A DNA stretch of 64,000 nucleotides. It comes from Ignavibacterium sp. (GTDB lineage: Bacteria > Bacteroidota > Ignavibacteria > Ignavibacteriales > Ignavibacteriaceae). This document shows, piece by piece, positions 49,057 through 58,186 of this stretch. The stretch is from assembly GCA_032027145.1 (NCBI GenBank), contig JAVSMP010000001.1, forward strand, positions 2,051,116 through 2,115,115, given 5' to 3'. Position numbers and translations under genes: made by a program. Position 1 is the first letter of the stretch; every line of letters starts with the position of its first letter. Below the pieces are notes generated by a model. The model ran no database searches, was not told where the DNA came from, and worked only from the letters and a program-made list of their open reading frames with translations.

Positions 49057-49734
49057 ATGTCATCAATAATAACAATTCAAAATGTTTTCAAATCTTATTC
49101 GCGGAATAAAATTGAAATTCCTGTTTTAAATAATATTAGTTTAAATGTTGAAAAAGGCGAATTTTTAGCTTTGATGGGTCCTTCAGGTTCAGGTAAAACT
49201 ACTTTGTTAAATATGATTGCAGGAATTGATAAACCAAGTGCCGGAGAAATTATTGTCAATGATACTGTTATTTCTTCTCTTGGAGAATCAGCTCTTGCAA
49301 AATGGAGGGCAAATAATGTCGGATTCATTTTTCAGTTTTATAATTTGATTCCGGTTCTGACTGCTTTTGAAAATGTTGAACTGCCTCTGTTTTTGACTAA
49401 ACTAACTAAAGCAGAAAGAAAGAAGCAGGTAGAAACTGCATTAACACTTGTTGGTTTGGGTGACCGGATGCATCACTCGCCAAAACAGCTTTCTGGCGGG
49501 CAGGAGCAGCGGGTTGCAATTGCAAGAGCAATTGTTACAGATCCTGTTTTAATTGTTGCAGATGAACCTACAGGTGATCTTGACAGAAATTCTGCAGAAG
49601 AAATATTGATATTACTTGGAAGACTTAACAGGGAGTTCCAAAAGACAATTATTATGGTAACACACGATCCCCACGCTGCTGAAAGCGCAAAGCTAATTAA
49701 GCATATTGATAAAGGTGATTTGGTAGGAGCATAA
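49057..49734 (+). CDS. MacB/LolD-type ABC transporter ATPase
   Basis: A 225-residue ATPase with Walker [10 protein letters not shown] (41-49), Q-loop [19 protein letters not shown], signature [14 protein letters not shown] and Walker [14 protein letters not shown], the typical MacB/LolD/FtsE set. The permease gene starts 1 bp after its stop. It powers the two FtsX-type permeases for efflux of a small molecule or peptide; the substrate is unknown. Confidence 0.93.
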   Translation: MSSIITIQNVFKSYSRNKIEIPVLNNISLNVEKGEFLALMGPSGSGKTTLLNMIAGIDKPSAGEIIVNDTVISSLGESALAKWRANNVGFIFQFYNLIPVLTAFENVELPLFLTKLTKAERKKQVETALTLVGLGDRMHHSPKQLSGGQEQRVAIARAIVTDPVLIVADEPTGDLDRNSAEEILILLGRLNREFQKTIIMVTHDPHAAESAKLIKHIDKGDLVGA

Positions 49735-49735
49735 A

Positions 49736-50896
49736 ATGAAAATCCTGAAAATAATTTTTGCAAATGCATTGCGACACAAGTTAAGAACAACACTTACAAT
49801 TCTTGGAATTGCTATTGCAGTGATTGCTTTTGGTGTTTTAAGAACTGTTGTTACGGTTTGGGATTCTAGTGTTGATGCCGCAGCTGCAAATAGACTGATT
49901 ACACGACAGGCAGTCTCGTTTATCTTTCCGTTGCCTTATGCATATAAAGAAAAAATAAAAAGTGTTGAGGGTGTTAAAGAAGTTAGTTTTGCTAATTGGT
50001 TTGGCGGAGTTTATAAAGATAAAAATAACTTTTTTACAAGAATGTGTGTAGATGCTGACACTTATTTTGATGTGCTGCCTGAATTTTTAATCTCTCCTGA
50101 GGAACTTGAAAATTTTAAGAAAGAGAGAAACGCTTGTGTTATCGGGCAGGAAATTGCTACTCAGTATAATCTGAAGCTTGGAGATCAAATGGTTCTGGAT
50201 GGTGATATTTTCCCAGGAAGATGGGAGTTTGTTATACGAGGAATCTATAAGCCAAAAAATAACAATACAGATGGCACACAAATGCTTTTTCACTGGGATT
50301 ATATTGATGAAAGAATGAAAGTTGAATCTCCCGCACGTGCTGGCAGTGTTAACTGGTATATTGTACAGATTTCAGACCCTAACAATGCGGCAGAAGTATC
50401 TGAAAAAATTGATGCATTGTTTAAAAATTCATCTGCTGAAACTAAAACTGAAACTGAAAAAGCTTTTACCCAGGGATTTGTATCTGCTTCGGGGGCAATA
50501 ATTACTGCAATGAATTTTATGTCGTTTGTAATTATCGGAATTATAATGCTTGTTCTGGCTAATACAATGATTATGGCTGCAAGAGAACGAACTCGTGAAT
50601 ACGCAGTGTTAAAAACACTCGGCTTTTCAGCTTTTCATATTGTTGGCTTAATTTTAGGAGAATCGTTAGTTATTGCTATGATTGGCGGCGGAATTGGAAT
50701 TTCTTTAACTTATCCAATTGTTGCAGGATTTGAACAAGCAATGCCAAAAGGATTCTTCCCATTCTTTTACATCGAACCAATTACTACCATACTGGCTTTA
50801 AGTGCAGCTATTATTATAGGAATCCTGGCTTCAATTTTCCCGATTCAACGCGCATTAAAAACCAGCATTGTTGATGGTTTTAGATTTGTTGGATAA
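49736..50896 (+). CDS. MacB-like FtsX-family permease 1
   Basis: A 386-residue permease of the FtsX/MacB family. There is one N-terminal helix, a large periplasmic MacB-type domain (about 45-245), and three C-terminal helices with the [12 protein letters not shown] motif that connects to the ATPase. It follows the ATPase gene by one base, so translation is probably coupled. It is paralogous to the next permease, suggesting a heterodimer. Confidence 0.9.
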   Translation: MKILKIIFANALRHKLRTTLTILGIAIAVIAFGVLRTVVTVWDSSVDAAAANRLITRQAVSFIFPLPYAYKEKIKSVEGVKEVSFANWFGGVYKDKNNFFTRMCVDADTYFDVLPEFLISPEELENFKKERNACVIGQEIATQYNLKLGDQMVLDGDIFPGRWEFVIRGIYKPKNNNTDGTQMLFHWDYIDERMKVESPARAGSVNWYIVQISDPNNAAEVSEKIDALFKNSSAETKTETEKAFTQGFVSASGAIITAMNFMSFVIIGIIMLVLANTMIMAARERTREYAVLKTLGFSAFHIVGLILGESLVIAMIGGGIGISLTYPIVAGFEQAMPKGFFPFFYIEPITTILALSAAIIIGILASIFPIQRALKTSIVDGFRFVG

Positions 50897-50906
50897 AATA
50901 TGAATC

Positions 50907-50978
50907 GTCATTGCGAGTCACATTTGTGACGAAGTAATCTATTTAATTGTCAGACTGCTTCACTTTGTTCGCAAAGAC
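50907..50978. repeat. REP-like palindromic element
   Basis: Starts GTCATTGCGAG, contains GACGAAGTAATCT and GACTGCTTCACTTTGTTCG, and ends GCAAAGAC (one change from GCAATGAC). It fills almost the whole gap between the two permease genes. Confidence 0.85.
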
Positions 50979-50994
50979 AAAACGAAAATGAATT

Positions 50995-52164
50995 ATGAAA
51001 ATACCATTTAAATATACTTTTAGAAGTTTTAAATCCAGAAAGCTAACTGCTATTATAACTGTATCCGGAATTGCACTGGTTGTTTTTGTATTTGCTGCTG
51101 CATTAATGATGGCTTACGGTGTTGAGAAAACACTGGTATCAACCGGATCACCGGATAATATTAAAATATTTCGTCAATCTTCTCAGGGTGAAATCACAAG
51201 TATAATTGACGGAGATACACAGGGCATTATTAGAGCTTTGCCGCATATTGCAAAGGGAAGTGATGGAAATTTACTTATCTCTGCAGAACCAGTTGTTATA
51301 ATTAATTTGGAGATAAAAAGCGGAGGAATGAGTAATGTAACTGTCCGCGGAGTATCACAATCTGTTTATCAGTTAAGACCACAGATTAAATTAATTAGCG
51401 GCAGATTATTTAATCCTTCTTTGCGTGAATTAATTGTTGGGAAATCAATAAATACTAAATTTAAAGGCGCTGAAATCGGCAGTAAGGTTAGATTTGCCGG
51501 CGATGAGTGGAAAGTTGTAGGAATATTTGAAGCTGATGGAAGCGGATTTGAATCCGAAATGTGGGGCGATAGCCAGCAATTGTTAAATGCTTTTAACCGT
51601 GGTTCTAGTGTATCAACACTTACACTTAAACTGGATGATATGGCTAATTATGAAGAGTTTAAGAGAGCATTTGAAACTGATAAAAGATTAAAAGAATTTG
51701 AACCTCAGATCGAGCAGAAATATTTTGAAGAACAATCAGAGTATCTTGCTACTTTTATCAGAGTTTTAGGAATTTTCATCACAGTAATTTTTAGTTTTGG
51801 TGCAATGATTGGGGCAACAATAACTATGTATTCAGCAGTAGCAAATAGAACAGTTGAAATAGGCACTATGCGTTCATTAGGATTTAGCAGAAGAAACATT
51901 CTAAGCGCATTCTTGTTTGAAGCACTTTTAATTTCAAGCATTGGTGGAATCATCGGATTGTTTCTGGCATCATTTTTACAATTCTTTTCAATATCTACTT
52001 TAAACTGGAATTCATTTTCAGAATTGGCATTTAGTTTTTCACTTTCACCTGCAATTATAATTTCATCAATGATATTTGCAGTTGTTATGGGAATTATTGG
52101 CGGATTTTTCCCTTCTGTGCGCGCAGCAAGATTAAATATTGTAAAGGCTTTAAGAGCCGGATAA
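50995..52164 (+). CDS. MacB-like FtsX-family permease 2
   Basis: A 389-residue FtsX/MacB permease with the same layout as the preceding one: N-terminal helix, periplasmic domain (about 45-255), and three C-terminal helices with VEIGTMRSLGFSRRNIL. Being a different sequence, it likely pairs with permease 1. It is last in the efflux operon and converges on the patatin gene, 25 bp away. The gap shows only the short inverted repeat AACAAA/TTTGTT. Confidence 0.9.
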   Translation: MKIPFKYTFRSFKSRKLTAIITVSGIALVVFVFAAALMMAYGVEKTLVSTGSPDNIKIFRQSSQGEITSIIDGDTQGIIRALPHIAKGSDGNLLISAEPVVIINLEIKSGGMSNVTVRGVSQSVYQLRPQIKLISGRLFNPSLRELIVGKSINTKFKGAEIGSKVRFAGDEWKVVGIFEADGSGFESEMWGDSQQLLNAFNRGSSVSTLTLKLDDMANYEEFKRAFETDKRLKEFEPQIEQKYFEEQSEYLATFIRVLGIFITVIFSFGAMIGATITMYSAVANRTVEIGTMRSLGFSRRNILSAFLFEALLISSIGGIIGLFLASFLQFFSISTLNWNSFSELAFSFSLSPAIIISSMIFAVVMGIIGGFFPSVRAARLNIVKALRAG

Positions 52165-52189
52165 AAAATTGTTTAGAACAAACAAAGTA

Positions 52190-53026
52190 TTATTTGTTAA
52201 CTCTGTTTGAAATCAATTTGTCAAGTTGTCGTTTTAATTCTTCTTTTGCCGGTTGAGCTTGTTTAAATATTGAATCGGCTTTTAAAAAATCAAACACTCT
52301 TACATCATAAATTTCCGGTCTGATATAGATGTCAGGTTTATAGAATTTCAGTCTCTCTTTTATAATAGAATTCTGCATAGTTTGATATGTTGTAAAAACC
52401 GAATCAAAGGTTGGCGGAATATCGTTTTCAGTATGTGATTTAGAAGCAGTTACATCTATAGCAATTGTTATGTCACATTTATCTTTCAATAAATCATAAG
52501 GCAAAGGATTAACTGCACCTCCATCAATTAAGACTCTGTTTTTAATTTTAACAGGTGTAAATAATCCGGGCAGTGAATAGCTTGCCTTTATTGGATTTAA
52601 TAAATCACCTTTATCAAATATTACTGCTTCCTTTTTCCAATAATCTGTTGCAACAACTATTAATGGAATTTTTAATTCTTCAAATCTGGAAATATTCAGA
52701 TTAGACTTCATATAACTCTGAAACTTTTCACCCTTAATGAAACCAGATTTAATAAATTGCGGATCAAACATTGTGAACATTTTTACAATATCTGATTTTA
52801 GCAGAAAATCAAAAACCGAATCACTCTTTGGATTGATAAGCTGATTAAGAATTTCTTTCATCTCTTTTGAAGAAAATCCTGCAGCACAAAAGGCTCCTAC
52901 TACCGCACCAATACTTGAACCAGAAATAACAGAAGGCTTAAGACCTAATTCATCTAAAGCCTCTATCATCAACAAATGTGCAATACCCCGCGCACCACCA
53001 GCACCAAAAGAAATTCCTATCTTCAT
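52190..53026 (-). CDS. Patatin-like phospholipase
   Basis: A 278-residue lipid acyl hydrolase of the RssA/patatin type. The oxyanion loop GAGGARG (8-14), nucleophile elbow GSSIG with S38, and catalytic Asp D168 in IDGG are all present, so it is probably active. There is no signal peptide, so it should be cytoplasmic or membrane-associated. It follows citF by 79 bp across a degenerate repeat (ATCAGTTTAAATCCGTTTAA), and may be read with the citrate genes. Confidence 0.9.
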   Translation of the reverse strand: MKIGISFGAGGARGIAHLLMIEALDELGLKPSVISGSSIGAVVGAFCAAGFSSKEMKEILNQLINPKSDSVFDFLLKSDIVKMFTMFDPQFIKSGFIKGEKFQSYMKSNLNISRFEELKIPLIVVATDYWKKEAVIFDKGDLLNPIKASYSLPGLFTPVKIKNRVLIDGGAVNPLPYDLLKDKCDITIAIDVTASKSHTENDIPPTFDSVFTTYQTMQNSIIKERLKFYKPDIYIRPEIYDVRVFDFLKADSIFKQAQPAKEELKRQLDKLISNRVNK

Positions 53027-53105
53027 TTGGAGTCCACATCTGTTTTATTCATTCAATTTTCCTGATCAGTTTAAATCCGTTTAATCAGTAATATCCGTGT
53101 ACCAT

Positions 53106-54662
53106 TTATTTTTCAACTTGAAAAACTGAATCCAACACAGTGCCATCAACCCACTTAACAATTGCAACAACTTTATCTTTATTAACTTTTGGTTTTGCAG
53201 GAGAGCCGCCGCATATTATATCAATTTCTTTCTTTAATTCTTTTATATCTATAATCGGAATCGAAGAATTTTTCATTGCCTTCAATAGATCTTTTCGCTT
53301 TGGATTAATGCAAAGTCCTCTTTCAGTTGCAATCACATCAATTAGTTCTCCAGGTCCGCAAAGTGTTGTTACTTCATCAACAATAACAGGAATTCTATCT
53401 CTGAAAGTTGGAATCGCAAGTATTGTGCATTTAGAGAAGAGGCAATTCTGCCAGCCGCCGATTCCGTGAAGTAAATACCCATCTGAATGTGTTACAACAT
53501 TTGCATTGAAGTTTACATCAACTTCAGTTGCACCAAGAACAGCGGCATCAACCATTGAAGCAAAATTTCCTTTTCCGTGAAAGTTGTAGCTTGTAAAAGG
53601 AGAAGTGTTTACGTGTCCAATATTTTCTCTCATACTTCTTACGCCTTCAAGATCAAAAGTTTGACCATCGAGGATGTAGTCGGTTAATCCTTCTTCAAGC
53701 ATTTGAACAAGATATTTTGTTGAACCGCCTCTAATAAACCTTGCTTTTACATTTTTCTTTTTCATCCGTTCTTTCAGATAAACTGCAAAAGCAAGAGTTG
53801 TACCGCCTGCACCAGCTTGAAATGAAAATCCGTCTTTCATTATTCCTGCTTCATCAAGAAACTGCGCCACGTATTCTGCAATTAACAAACGATCGGGTGA
53901 TTTGGTTACTTCAGTTGTTCCGGAAACAATTTTTGAAGGATCGCCGAGTGTTTCAACTTCAACTACATAATCAACATTGTTGCCCTGAATCTGCCAGGGA
54001 ACGCAAGGGAAGGGAACAAGATTATCAGTAACGATAATAGTTCTGTCTGCGTATTCAGAATCGCCTAATCCGAATCCAATTAGTCCGCATGCAGATTTGC
54101 CGCGATCCCCGGTTGCATTACCAAATGGATCCGCCGTTGGTGCGAGTAAAACCGCGATATCAACATGAACCTCTCCATCCTGTAATGACTGATATCTTCC
54201 GCCGTGTGAACGAAGAACCCCAACACCTTTCATTTTTCCTTCGGTTGTAAATTTGCCGAGAGGTCCGTTCATACTTCCTTCAATATGATGAATTGTTCCA
54301 TCTTCAAGATATTTTATCAGATGTGAATGAACAGGAAATGAAGCCGAAGGGAACCAGCGAATATTTTTTATTCCCATTTCTTTAACAGCATCAAACAACA
54401 TATTTGTAACTGCATCACCATTGCGCAAATGATGATGAGTTGAAATTGTCATTCCGTCTTTTAATCCTGCTTTTTTCAATGCTGTCTTTAAATCCTTAAC
54501 AACTTTATTTCCGTCTGAAGGATAATCCACACACGAACGAATTGGCGGTTTTGCTTTCACTCCTGTTGGTTTGTATTTGTTAACTCCTTTAAAAGGAATT
54601 TGTGATTGTCCGTTTACTTCTGTCGGGACTAATCTTCCTGCTGCATTTTTTATTAGTTTCAT
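53106..54662 (-). CDS. citF: Citrate lyase alpha subunit
   Basis: A 518-residue CitF, normal length. It carries out the acyl exchange step in which citrate replaces acetate on the thioester of the acyl carrier domain. Characteristic segments are STHHHLRNGDAVTNMLFDAV, HGGRYQSLQDGEVHVDIAVL, the central GAGGTTLAFAVYL loop and HSDGYLLHGIGGWQN. The partner beta and gamma functions are fused in the gene just upstream. CitC, CitX and CitG, needed to make and charge the prosthetic group, are not in the window. Confidence 0.93.
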   Translation of the reverse strand: MKLIKNAAGRLVPTEVNGQSQIPFKGVNKYKPTGVKAKPPIRSCVDYPSDGNKVVKDLKTALKKAGLKDGMTISTHHHLRNGDAVTNMLFDAVKEMGIKNIRWFPSASFPVHSHLIKYLEDGTIHHIEGSMNGPLGKFTTEGKMKGVGVLRSHGGRYQSLQDGEVHVDIAVLLAPTADPFGNATGDRGKSACGLIGFGLGDSEYADRTIIVTDNLVPFPCVPWQIQGNNVDYVVEVETLGDPSKIVSGTTEVTKSPDRLLIAEYVAQFLDEAGIMKDGFSFQAGAGGTTLAFAVYLKERMKKKNVKARFIRGGSTKYLVQMLEEGLTDYILDGQTFDLEGVRSMRENIGHVNTSPFTSYNFHGKGNFASMVDAAVLGATEVDVNFNANVVTHSDGYLLHGIGGWQNCLFSKCTILAIPTFRDRIPVIVDEVTTLCGPGELIDVIATERGLCINPKRKDLLKAMKNSSIPIIDIKELKKEIDIICGGSPAKPKVNKDKVVAIVKWVDGTVLDSVFQVEK

Positions 54663-54684
54663 AATTCTTAAATCTCTGTTATTA

Positions 54685-54747
54685 TCATTCCGAACTTGTT
54701 TCGGAATCTTCTTTATTTTTTAGATGCTGAAACAAGTTCAGCATGAC
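54685..54747. repeat. REP-like palindrome of a second type, overlapping the citDE stop
   Basis: Two small hairpins: TCATTCCGAACTTGTTTCGGAAT and GATGCTGAAACAAGTTCAGCATGAC. The second one encodes the last residues of the upstream gene on the minus strand. Together they fill the citDE-citF gap. Confidence 0.85.
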
Positions 54748-55936
54748 CATTTAGTTTAGCTAAATGTAAAGTCCTTAATGCCCGTTTCACAACCGGCGGA
54801 TCAATCATTTTGCTGCCAAGTGATACAACACCAAGTCCTTTTTTCTCTGCTTCTTCAAATGCGAGAACAATTTTCTTTGCTTTTTCTATTTCATCTGTTG
54901 TTGGAGCAAATGCTTCATGAACAACCTGAATTTGTCGTGGATGAATACATCCTTTGCCTTCAAAGCCAAGTGACTTTGCTTCGATTACACTTTGACGAAG
55001 TGCTTCCATATCAGATACATCAGAAAAAACAGTATCTATTGCCTGAATACCTGCTGCCTTAGCAGCATTGACTAACATCTGTCTTGCAAAAATACTTTCA
55101 CGACCTTCATTTGTTCGTTGAGTTCCGATATCGGCTGTGTAATCTTCAAGTCCGATTGCAAGTGCGCAAATATTTTTTGATGCTGAAGCAATCTCGTAAG
55201 CTTTAATAACTCCGAGTGCACTTTCAATTATGGGCATAAAGAAAATATCGCTTTTAACTTTGAATTGCTTTTTAAGTTTCTCAACTTCCTTTTCAAGTTG
55301 ATGGATTTGTTCTGCTGACTCGCACTTTGGAACAAGTATGACATTAACATTGTGTGGTATAATATATTTCAAATCATCCAAACCTTTAGGAAGCTGATTG
55401 ATACGAACCATTCTTTCAGCATTATAAAAATCAACTGAACGCAGTGCATTGCGTACTAGCAATTGTGCTGCATCTTTTTCTGTTGGCGCTACGCTGTCTT
55501 CAAGATCCAGAATTATTCCGTCAGGTGCATGAAGTCCGGCATTCACAAAAAACTTCGGCTCATTGCCGGGAAGATATAATCTGCTTCTTCTTAGTTGATC
55601 TTTTTTAGTTGAGTATAGATTTTTTTTGTGAAAAGGAAGAAGATATTCCTTTTTGATTTCAGGAAATAATCTTCTCACTGCAAGCTCAAACCTTGCAGCA
55701 AGAACAAATGGTAAGGCTCCATAATCTTCGCAAAGTATTTTTGCATCTTTAAGAGCAAAGTATTTGCACATATCAAGAATCATCTGTTTAATTGATTCTC
55801 CATACATTGTATCTACCTTACTCTTTAGATCGATTTTAATTCCGCCAGAATTTTTCAATTCAATTTCAAAATAGCAATCGGAGCGCACTGAATCGCCGCG
55901 TTTACCACTAATTACCTTATTTATTTTTTTTGCCAT
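54713..55936 (-). CDS. Fused citrate lyase acyl carrier protein and beta subunit (CitD-CitE)
   Basis: A 407-residue fusion. Residues about 8-95 match CitD, the acyl carrier gamma subunit (SGGIKIDLKSKVDTMYGESI, then EDYGALPFVLAARFELAV). S19 in VRSDCYF is the best candidate for the phosphoribosyl-dephospho-CoA attachment site. Residues about 115-395 match the CitE/HpcH TIM barrel: RSRLYLPGNEPKFF, DGIILDLEDSVAP, RINQLPKG, PIIESALGVI and GFEGKGCIHPRQI. CitE cleaves citryl-ACP to oxaloacetate and acetyl-ACP. The protein ends GHAELVSASKK, encoded by a REP-like palindrome and not part of the family. An adjacent citF argues for citrate lyase rather than a malyl- or citramalyl-CoA lyase. Confidence 0.88.
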   Translation of the reverse strand: MAKKINKVISGKRGDSVRSDCYFEIELKNSGGIKIDLKSKVDTMYGESIKQMILDMCKYFALKDAKILCEDYGALPFVLAARFELAVRRLFPEIKKEYLLPFHKKNLYSTKKDQLRRSRLYLPGNEPKFFVNAGLHAPDGIILDLEDSVAPTEKDAAQLLVRNALRSVDFYNAERMVRINQLPKGLDDLKYIIPHNVNVILVPKCESAEQIHQLEKEVEKLKKQFKVKSDIFFMPIIESALGVIKAYEIASASKNICALAIGLEDYTADIGTQRTNEGRESIFARQMLVNAAKAAGIQAIDTVFSDVSDMEALRQSVIEAKSLGFEGKGCIHPRQIQVVHEAFAPTTDEIEKAKKIVLAFEEAEKKGLGVVSLGSKMIDPPVVKRALRTLHLAKLNGHAELVSASKK

Positions 55937-55993
55937 AAAAAACTCATTAATTATTTAATATGAATATGGTTAACAACATAGTTTCATTGATAG

Positions 55994-56402
55994 ATTGTTT
56001 CATTGTTATTCAGACAATTTTGAATTAGTAAATTTGATCCGCTGATGAATTAATTTAGGGAGCTTTTGAAGTTCGCTATAAATGTAATCATAATCAGTTT
56101 TTGAGATCAACTTTCTCATTAAAGCTTTTTCATTCCAATCTAATGATTCATACATAGATCCAAAACCGATACGAAAAAATTTAACTTTATCCTTCTTTGA
56201 ATATCTTCCAAGACCTTCTGCTATATTTGCTGAGATTGAATCAATCGAACGGACGAATTGTATTCCTAAAGTATCTTTACTAAACCGATCCAACTTTACA
56301 ATTAAATCCCAAACATAATTACTCAAATTAAACGCAATCTTGTAAGCATCAATATCATTTAATTTTAAATATTTCTTTTCCATTTTATAACAATGTAACA
56401 AT
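55994..56402. repeat. Inverted repeats flanking a four-helix-bundle gene
   Basis: ATTGTTTCATTGTTAT at 55994-56009 and, on the opposite strand, ATTGTTACATTGTTAT at 56387-56402 match at 15 of 16 bases and bracket the gene tightly; its stop codon lies inside the left copy. Looser similarity continues outward. A transcript of the operon could fold with the whole gene as the loop. Confidence 0.75.
56006..56383 (-). CDS. Four-helix-bundle protein (S23/IVP family)
   Basis: A 125-residue protein of the S23/intervening-sequence-protein family: helical throughout, with LNDIDAYKIAFNLSNYVWDL at the start, RSIDSISANIAEGLGRYSKKDK in the second helix and EKALMRKLISKTDYD later. I chose ATG 56383; an upstream TTG lies in the flanking repeat. 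Family members were first seen inside 23S rRNA intervening sequences and have no settled function. Here it interrupts the gap between prpD and citDE and is flanked by inverted repeats. Confidence 0.85.
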   Translation of the reverse strand: MEKKYLKLNDIDAYKIAFNLSNYVWDLIVKLDRFSKDTLGIQFVRSIDSISANIAEGLGRYSKKDKVKFFRIGFGSMYESLDWNEKALMRKLISKTDYDYIYSELQKLPKLIHQRIKFTNSKLSE

Positions 56403-56423
56403 TAACAATTGAACAACGAAAGA

Positions 56424-57857
56424 TCAGATTATCATCTTCTTCATAAATTCTCTTGCTGTCATCAGCTCAGCATTAAAGATAGCATCCTTAATTTCTTTTC
56501 TTCTTCCAGCAACAAATAATTGTGAAGATAATCCATCAAATTTATTGTCAAGATCTTCCATTGTCATTGGTTCTCTTGGATCGCCTTTAGGATATTCGAG
56601 ATATTCTGAAAATTCTCTTCCGTCTTTTGTTTTTACAACAACTTTACTTGGCTGTTTTGCAGGGAACATTTTTTCAAATTCAATTGATGGCTCACCTTTA
56701 ACCCGGTCAATTACTTCCCAGATTCTCGGGTCTTTTAATTTTTCATCTGAGAAAGATTGTGTAGTAACTTTATGATCTACCAGAGCCGCAGCAATGCAGT
56801 AGGGAAGTGAATGATCTGCAGTTTCTCTTGATTCAGGACGATACTTGTGCGGATCAAAAAGAATATCATAAGCCTGTGCAAGTGTTGTAAGCGTTACAGT
56901 ATCAATCTGATCGTAACTGATGTTATTCTTTGTAACAACTTTTAAAGTTGCAGAAAGGTGCGTATGAGTTAAAGCTTCAGTTGGGAAAGCTTTCATACTG
57001 CATTCAAGAATTTTGTAGGATTCACCCAGTCCGCCAATTAATTTATCAATATTCCATTTCCATTCAGAAACACCATCACGTCCTTTCATACTTACTGGTT
57101 CAACTTTTTGTTCTTTAGCATTCCATCCGAGAAATGTATCCATAAATCCTTCTTTTCCTTCAAAGACAGCTTCTGTGCCTGTATAGCCTCGTTGAGCCAT
57201 CAATGCAGCAAAAACTCCAGCTTGTGTAGCCATAGGATCAACAGTGTTTTTCATCATCGTAAGTTTGCCTGCAGTTGGACAGCCGATTGTGTGATTGTGG
57301 CTTCCGCTTATTCCTATCGCATTTACCATTTGATCAACACTTAGACCAAGGATTTTTCCTGCAACAATAGGGGAAACAAATTGTGTTAGAGTTGCATGAT
57401 GCCATTTTCGTTCACGGACACCTGGTGAAGCAAATAAGCATAGCCGCTGTTCAAATTCGTAAGCAAGAACTATAGCTGTAATTACATCCTCCATTGAAGC
57501 ACCGACTAATTCAGCAGCTGCAAGCGCAGCAGGAATAATGTCCGATGGATGAGAAGGATCTTCTTTCCAATAAATGTCGTTAAAATCAAGCGCACGAATC
57601 ATTAGTGAATTTACAAGGGTGGCATTTACTGCAGGAATTTTATCTCCGTAACCAATAATTGTTGCCTCTTCTGTTCCACCCATATCGTGATAGATATTGC
57701 GGATTATTCTCACATCTTTTGTATGATAACCGCCAAATGCACATCCAAAAGAATCGTAGAGATATCTTTTTACTTCGTGCACAACGTTTTGTGGTAAATC
57801 TTTGTATTGCAGATTAACTGCGAACTCTGACATTATTCTTGAGATTGATTTGCTCAT
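56424..57857 (-). CDS. MmgE/PrpD family protein (2-methylcitrate dehydratase-like)
   Basis: A 477-residue PrpD-family protein of full length. Hallmarks are YLYDSFGCAFGG, RALDFNDIYW, HPSDIIPAALAAAEL (with the HPSD motif), GISGSHNHT and the late FPTEALTHTHLSATL. The family includes 2-methylcitrate dehydratase, cis-aconitate decarboxylase and iminodisuccinate epimerase. In this citrate-gene setting a dehydratase or auxiliary aconitase-like reaction is plausible, but prpB and prpC are absent. A clear ribosome site (GAAAGGAAAG) precedes the start. Confidence 0.9.
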   Translation of the reverse strand: MSKSISRIMSEFAVNLQYKDLPQNVVHEVKRYLYDSFGCAFGGYHTKDVRIIRNIYHDMGGTEEATIIGYGDKIPAVNATLVNSLMIRALDFNDIYWKEDPSHPSDIIPAALAAAELVGASMEDVITAIVLAYEFEQRLCLFASPGVRERKWHHATLTQFVSPIVAGKILGLSVDQMVNAIGISGSHNHTIGCPTAGKLTMMKNTVDPMATQAGVFAALMAQRGYTGTEAVFEGKEGFMDTFLGWNAKEQKVEPVSMKGRDGVSEWKWNIDKLIGGLGESYKILECSMKAFPTEALTHTHLSATLKVVTKNNISYDQIDTVTLTTLAQAYDILFDPHKYRPESRETADHSLPYCIAAALVDHKVTTQSFSDEKLKDPRIWEVIDRVKGEPSIEFEKMFPAKQPSKVVVKTKDGREFSEYLEYPKGDPREPMTMEDLDNKFDGLSSQLFVAGRRKEIKDAIFNAELMTAREFMKKMII

Positions 57858-57899
57858 TTGCTTTCCTTTCTAAAAAATTAAATTCGTTTAATTGATAAT

Positions 57900-58087
57900 G
57901 GAACACTGATTTAACGGATCAAACTGATTTAAACGGATTTTTTATCTGTTCCAATCTGTCTAATCAGTTCGATCTGTGTTCCAATTTACTTTGTTTATGT
58001 TATTGAAACACTGATTTAACAAATCAAACTGATTTAAAAGGTTTTTTTATCTGTTCCAATCTGTCCAATCTGCTCGATCCGTGTTCC
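57900..58087. repeat. Two copies of an 83-bp palindrome-ended repeat
   Basis: Copy A is 57900-57982 and copy B 58005-58087. Each begins G(G/A)AACACTGATTTAAC and ends TCGAT(C/T)(T/C)GTGTTCC, so the ends are inverted repeats (GGAACAC/GTGTTCC). The copies differ by several substitutions and no indel. A weaker relative lies at about 53070-53100. Confidence 0.8.
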
Positions 58088-58116
58088 AATTATTTTTTTT
58101 CTAATTAAAGATTCTT

Positions 58117-58170
58117 TTATACCCATTCTTCCAATCCGCCGGTAACGATTAGCTCTTGTACTGCTTCTCC
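58117..58170 (-). pseudogene. Remnant of an aconitase 3' end
   Basis: Translates as GEAVQELIVTGGLEEWV and stop, against GEAAQELIVTGGLEEWV in the intact aconitase. Bases 58121-58170 match 58844-58893 at 43 of 50 positions, including 26 identical in a row, and most differences are synonymous. The rest of that gene copy is missing. It lies on the far side of the toxin-antitoxin pair from the intact gene. Confidence 0.88.
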
Positions 58171-58186
58171 AAAAGTTTATAACAGA

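Larger units (their letters stand above)
57858..58186. other. Intergenic region: two 83-bp repeats and a gene-end remnant
   Basis: About 330 bp between the prpD-like gene and the toxin gene. It holds two related 83-bp inverted-ended repeats and, next to the toxin gene, a remnant of an aconitase 3' end. No complete gene was seen. Confidence 0.7.

Noticed and set aside
54713-55936. CitE-like protein as malyl-CoA or citramalyl-CoA lyase
   Set aside because: The fused CitD-like carrier domain and adjacent citF point to citrate lyase; the alternative is noted but less likely.
57900-58087. Possible CRISPR-like direct repeats
   Set aside because: Only two copies, 83 bp long, internally palindromic at the ends, and no cas genes nearby.
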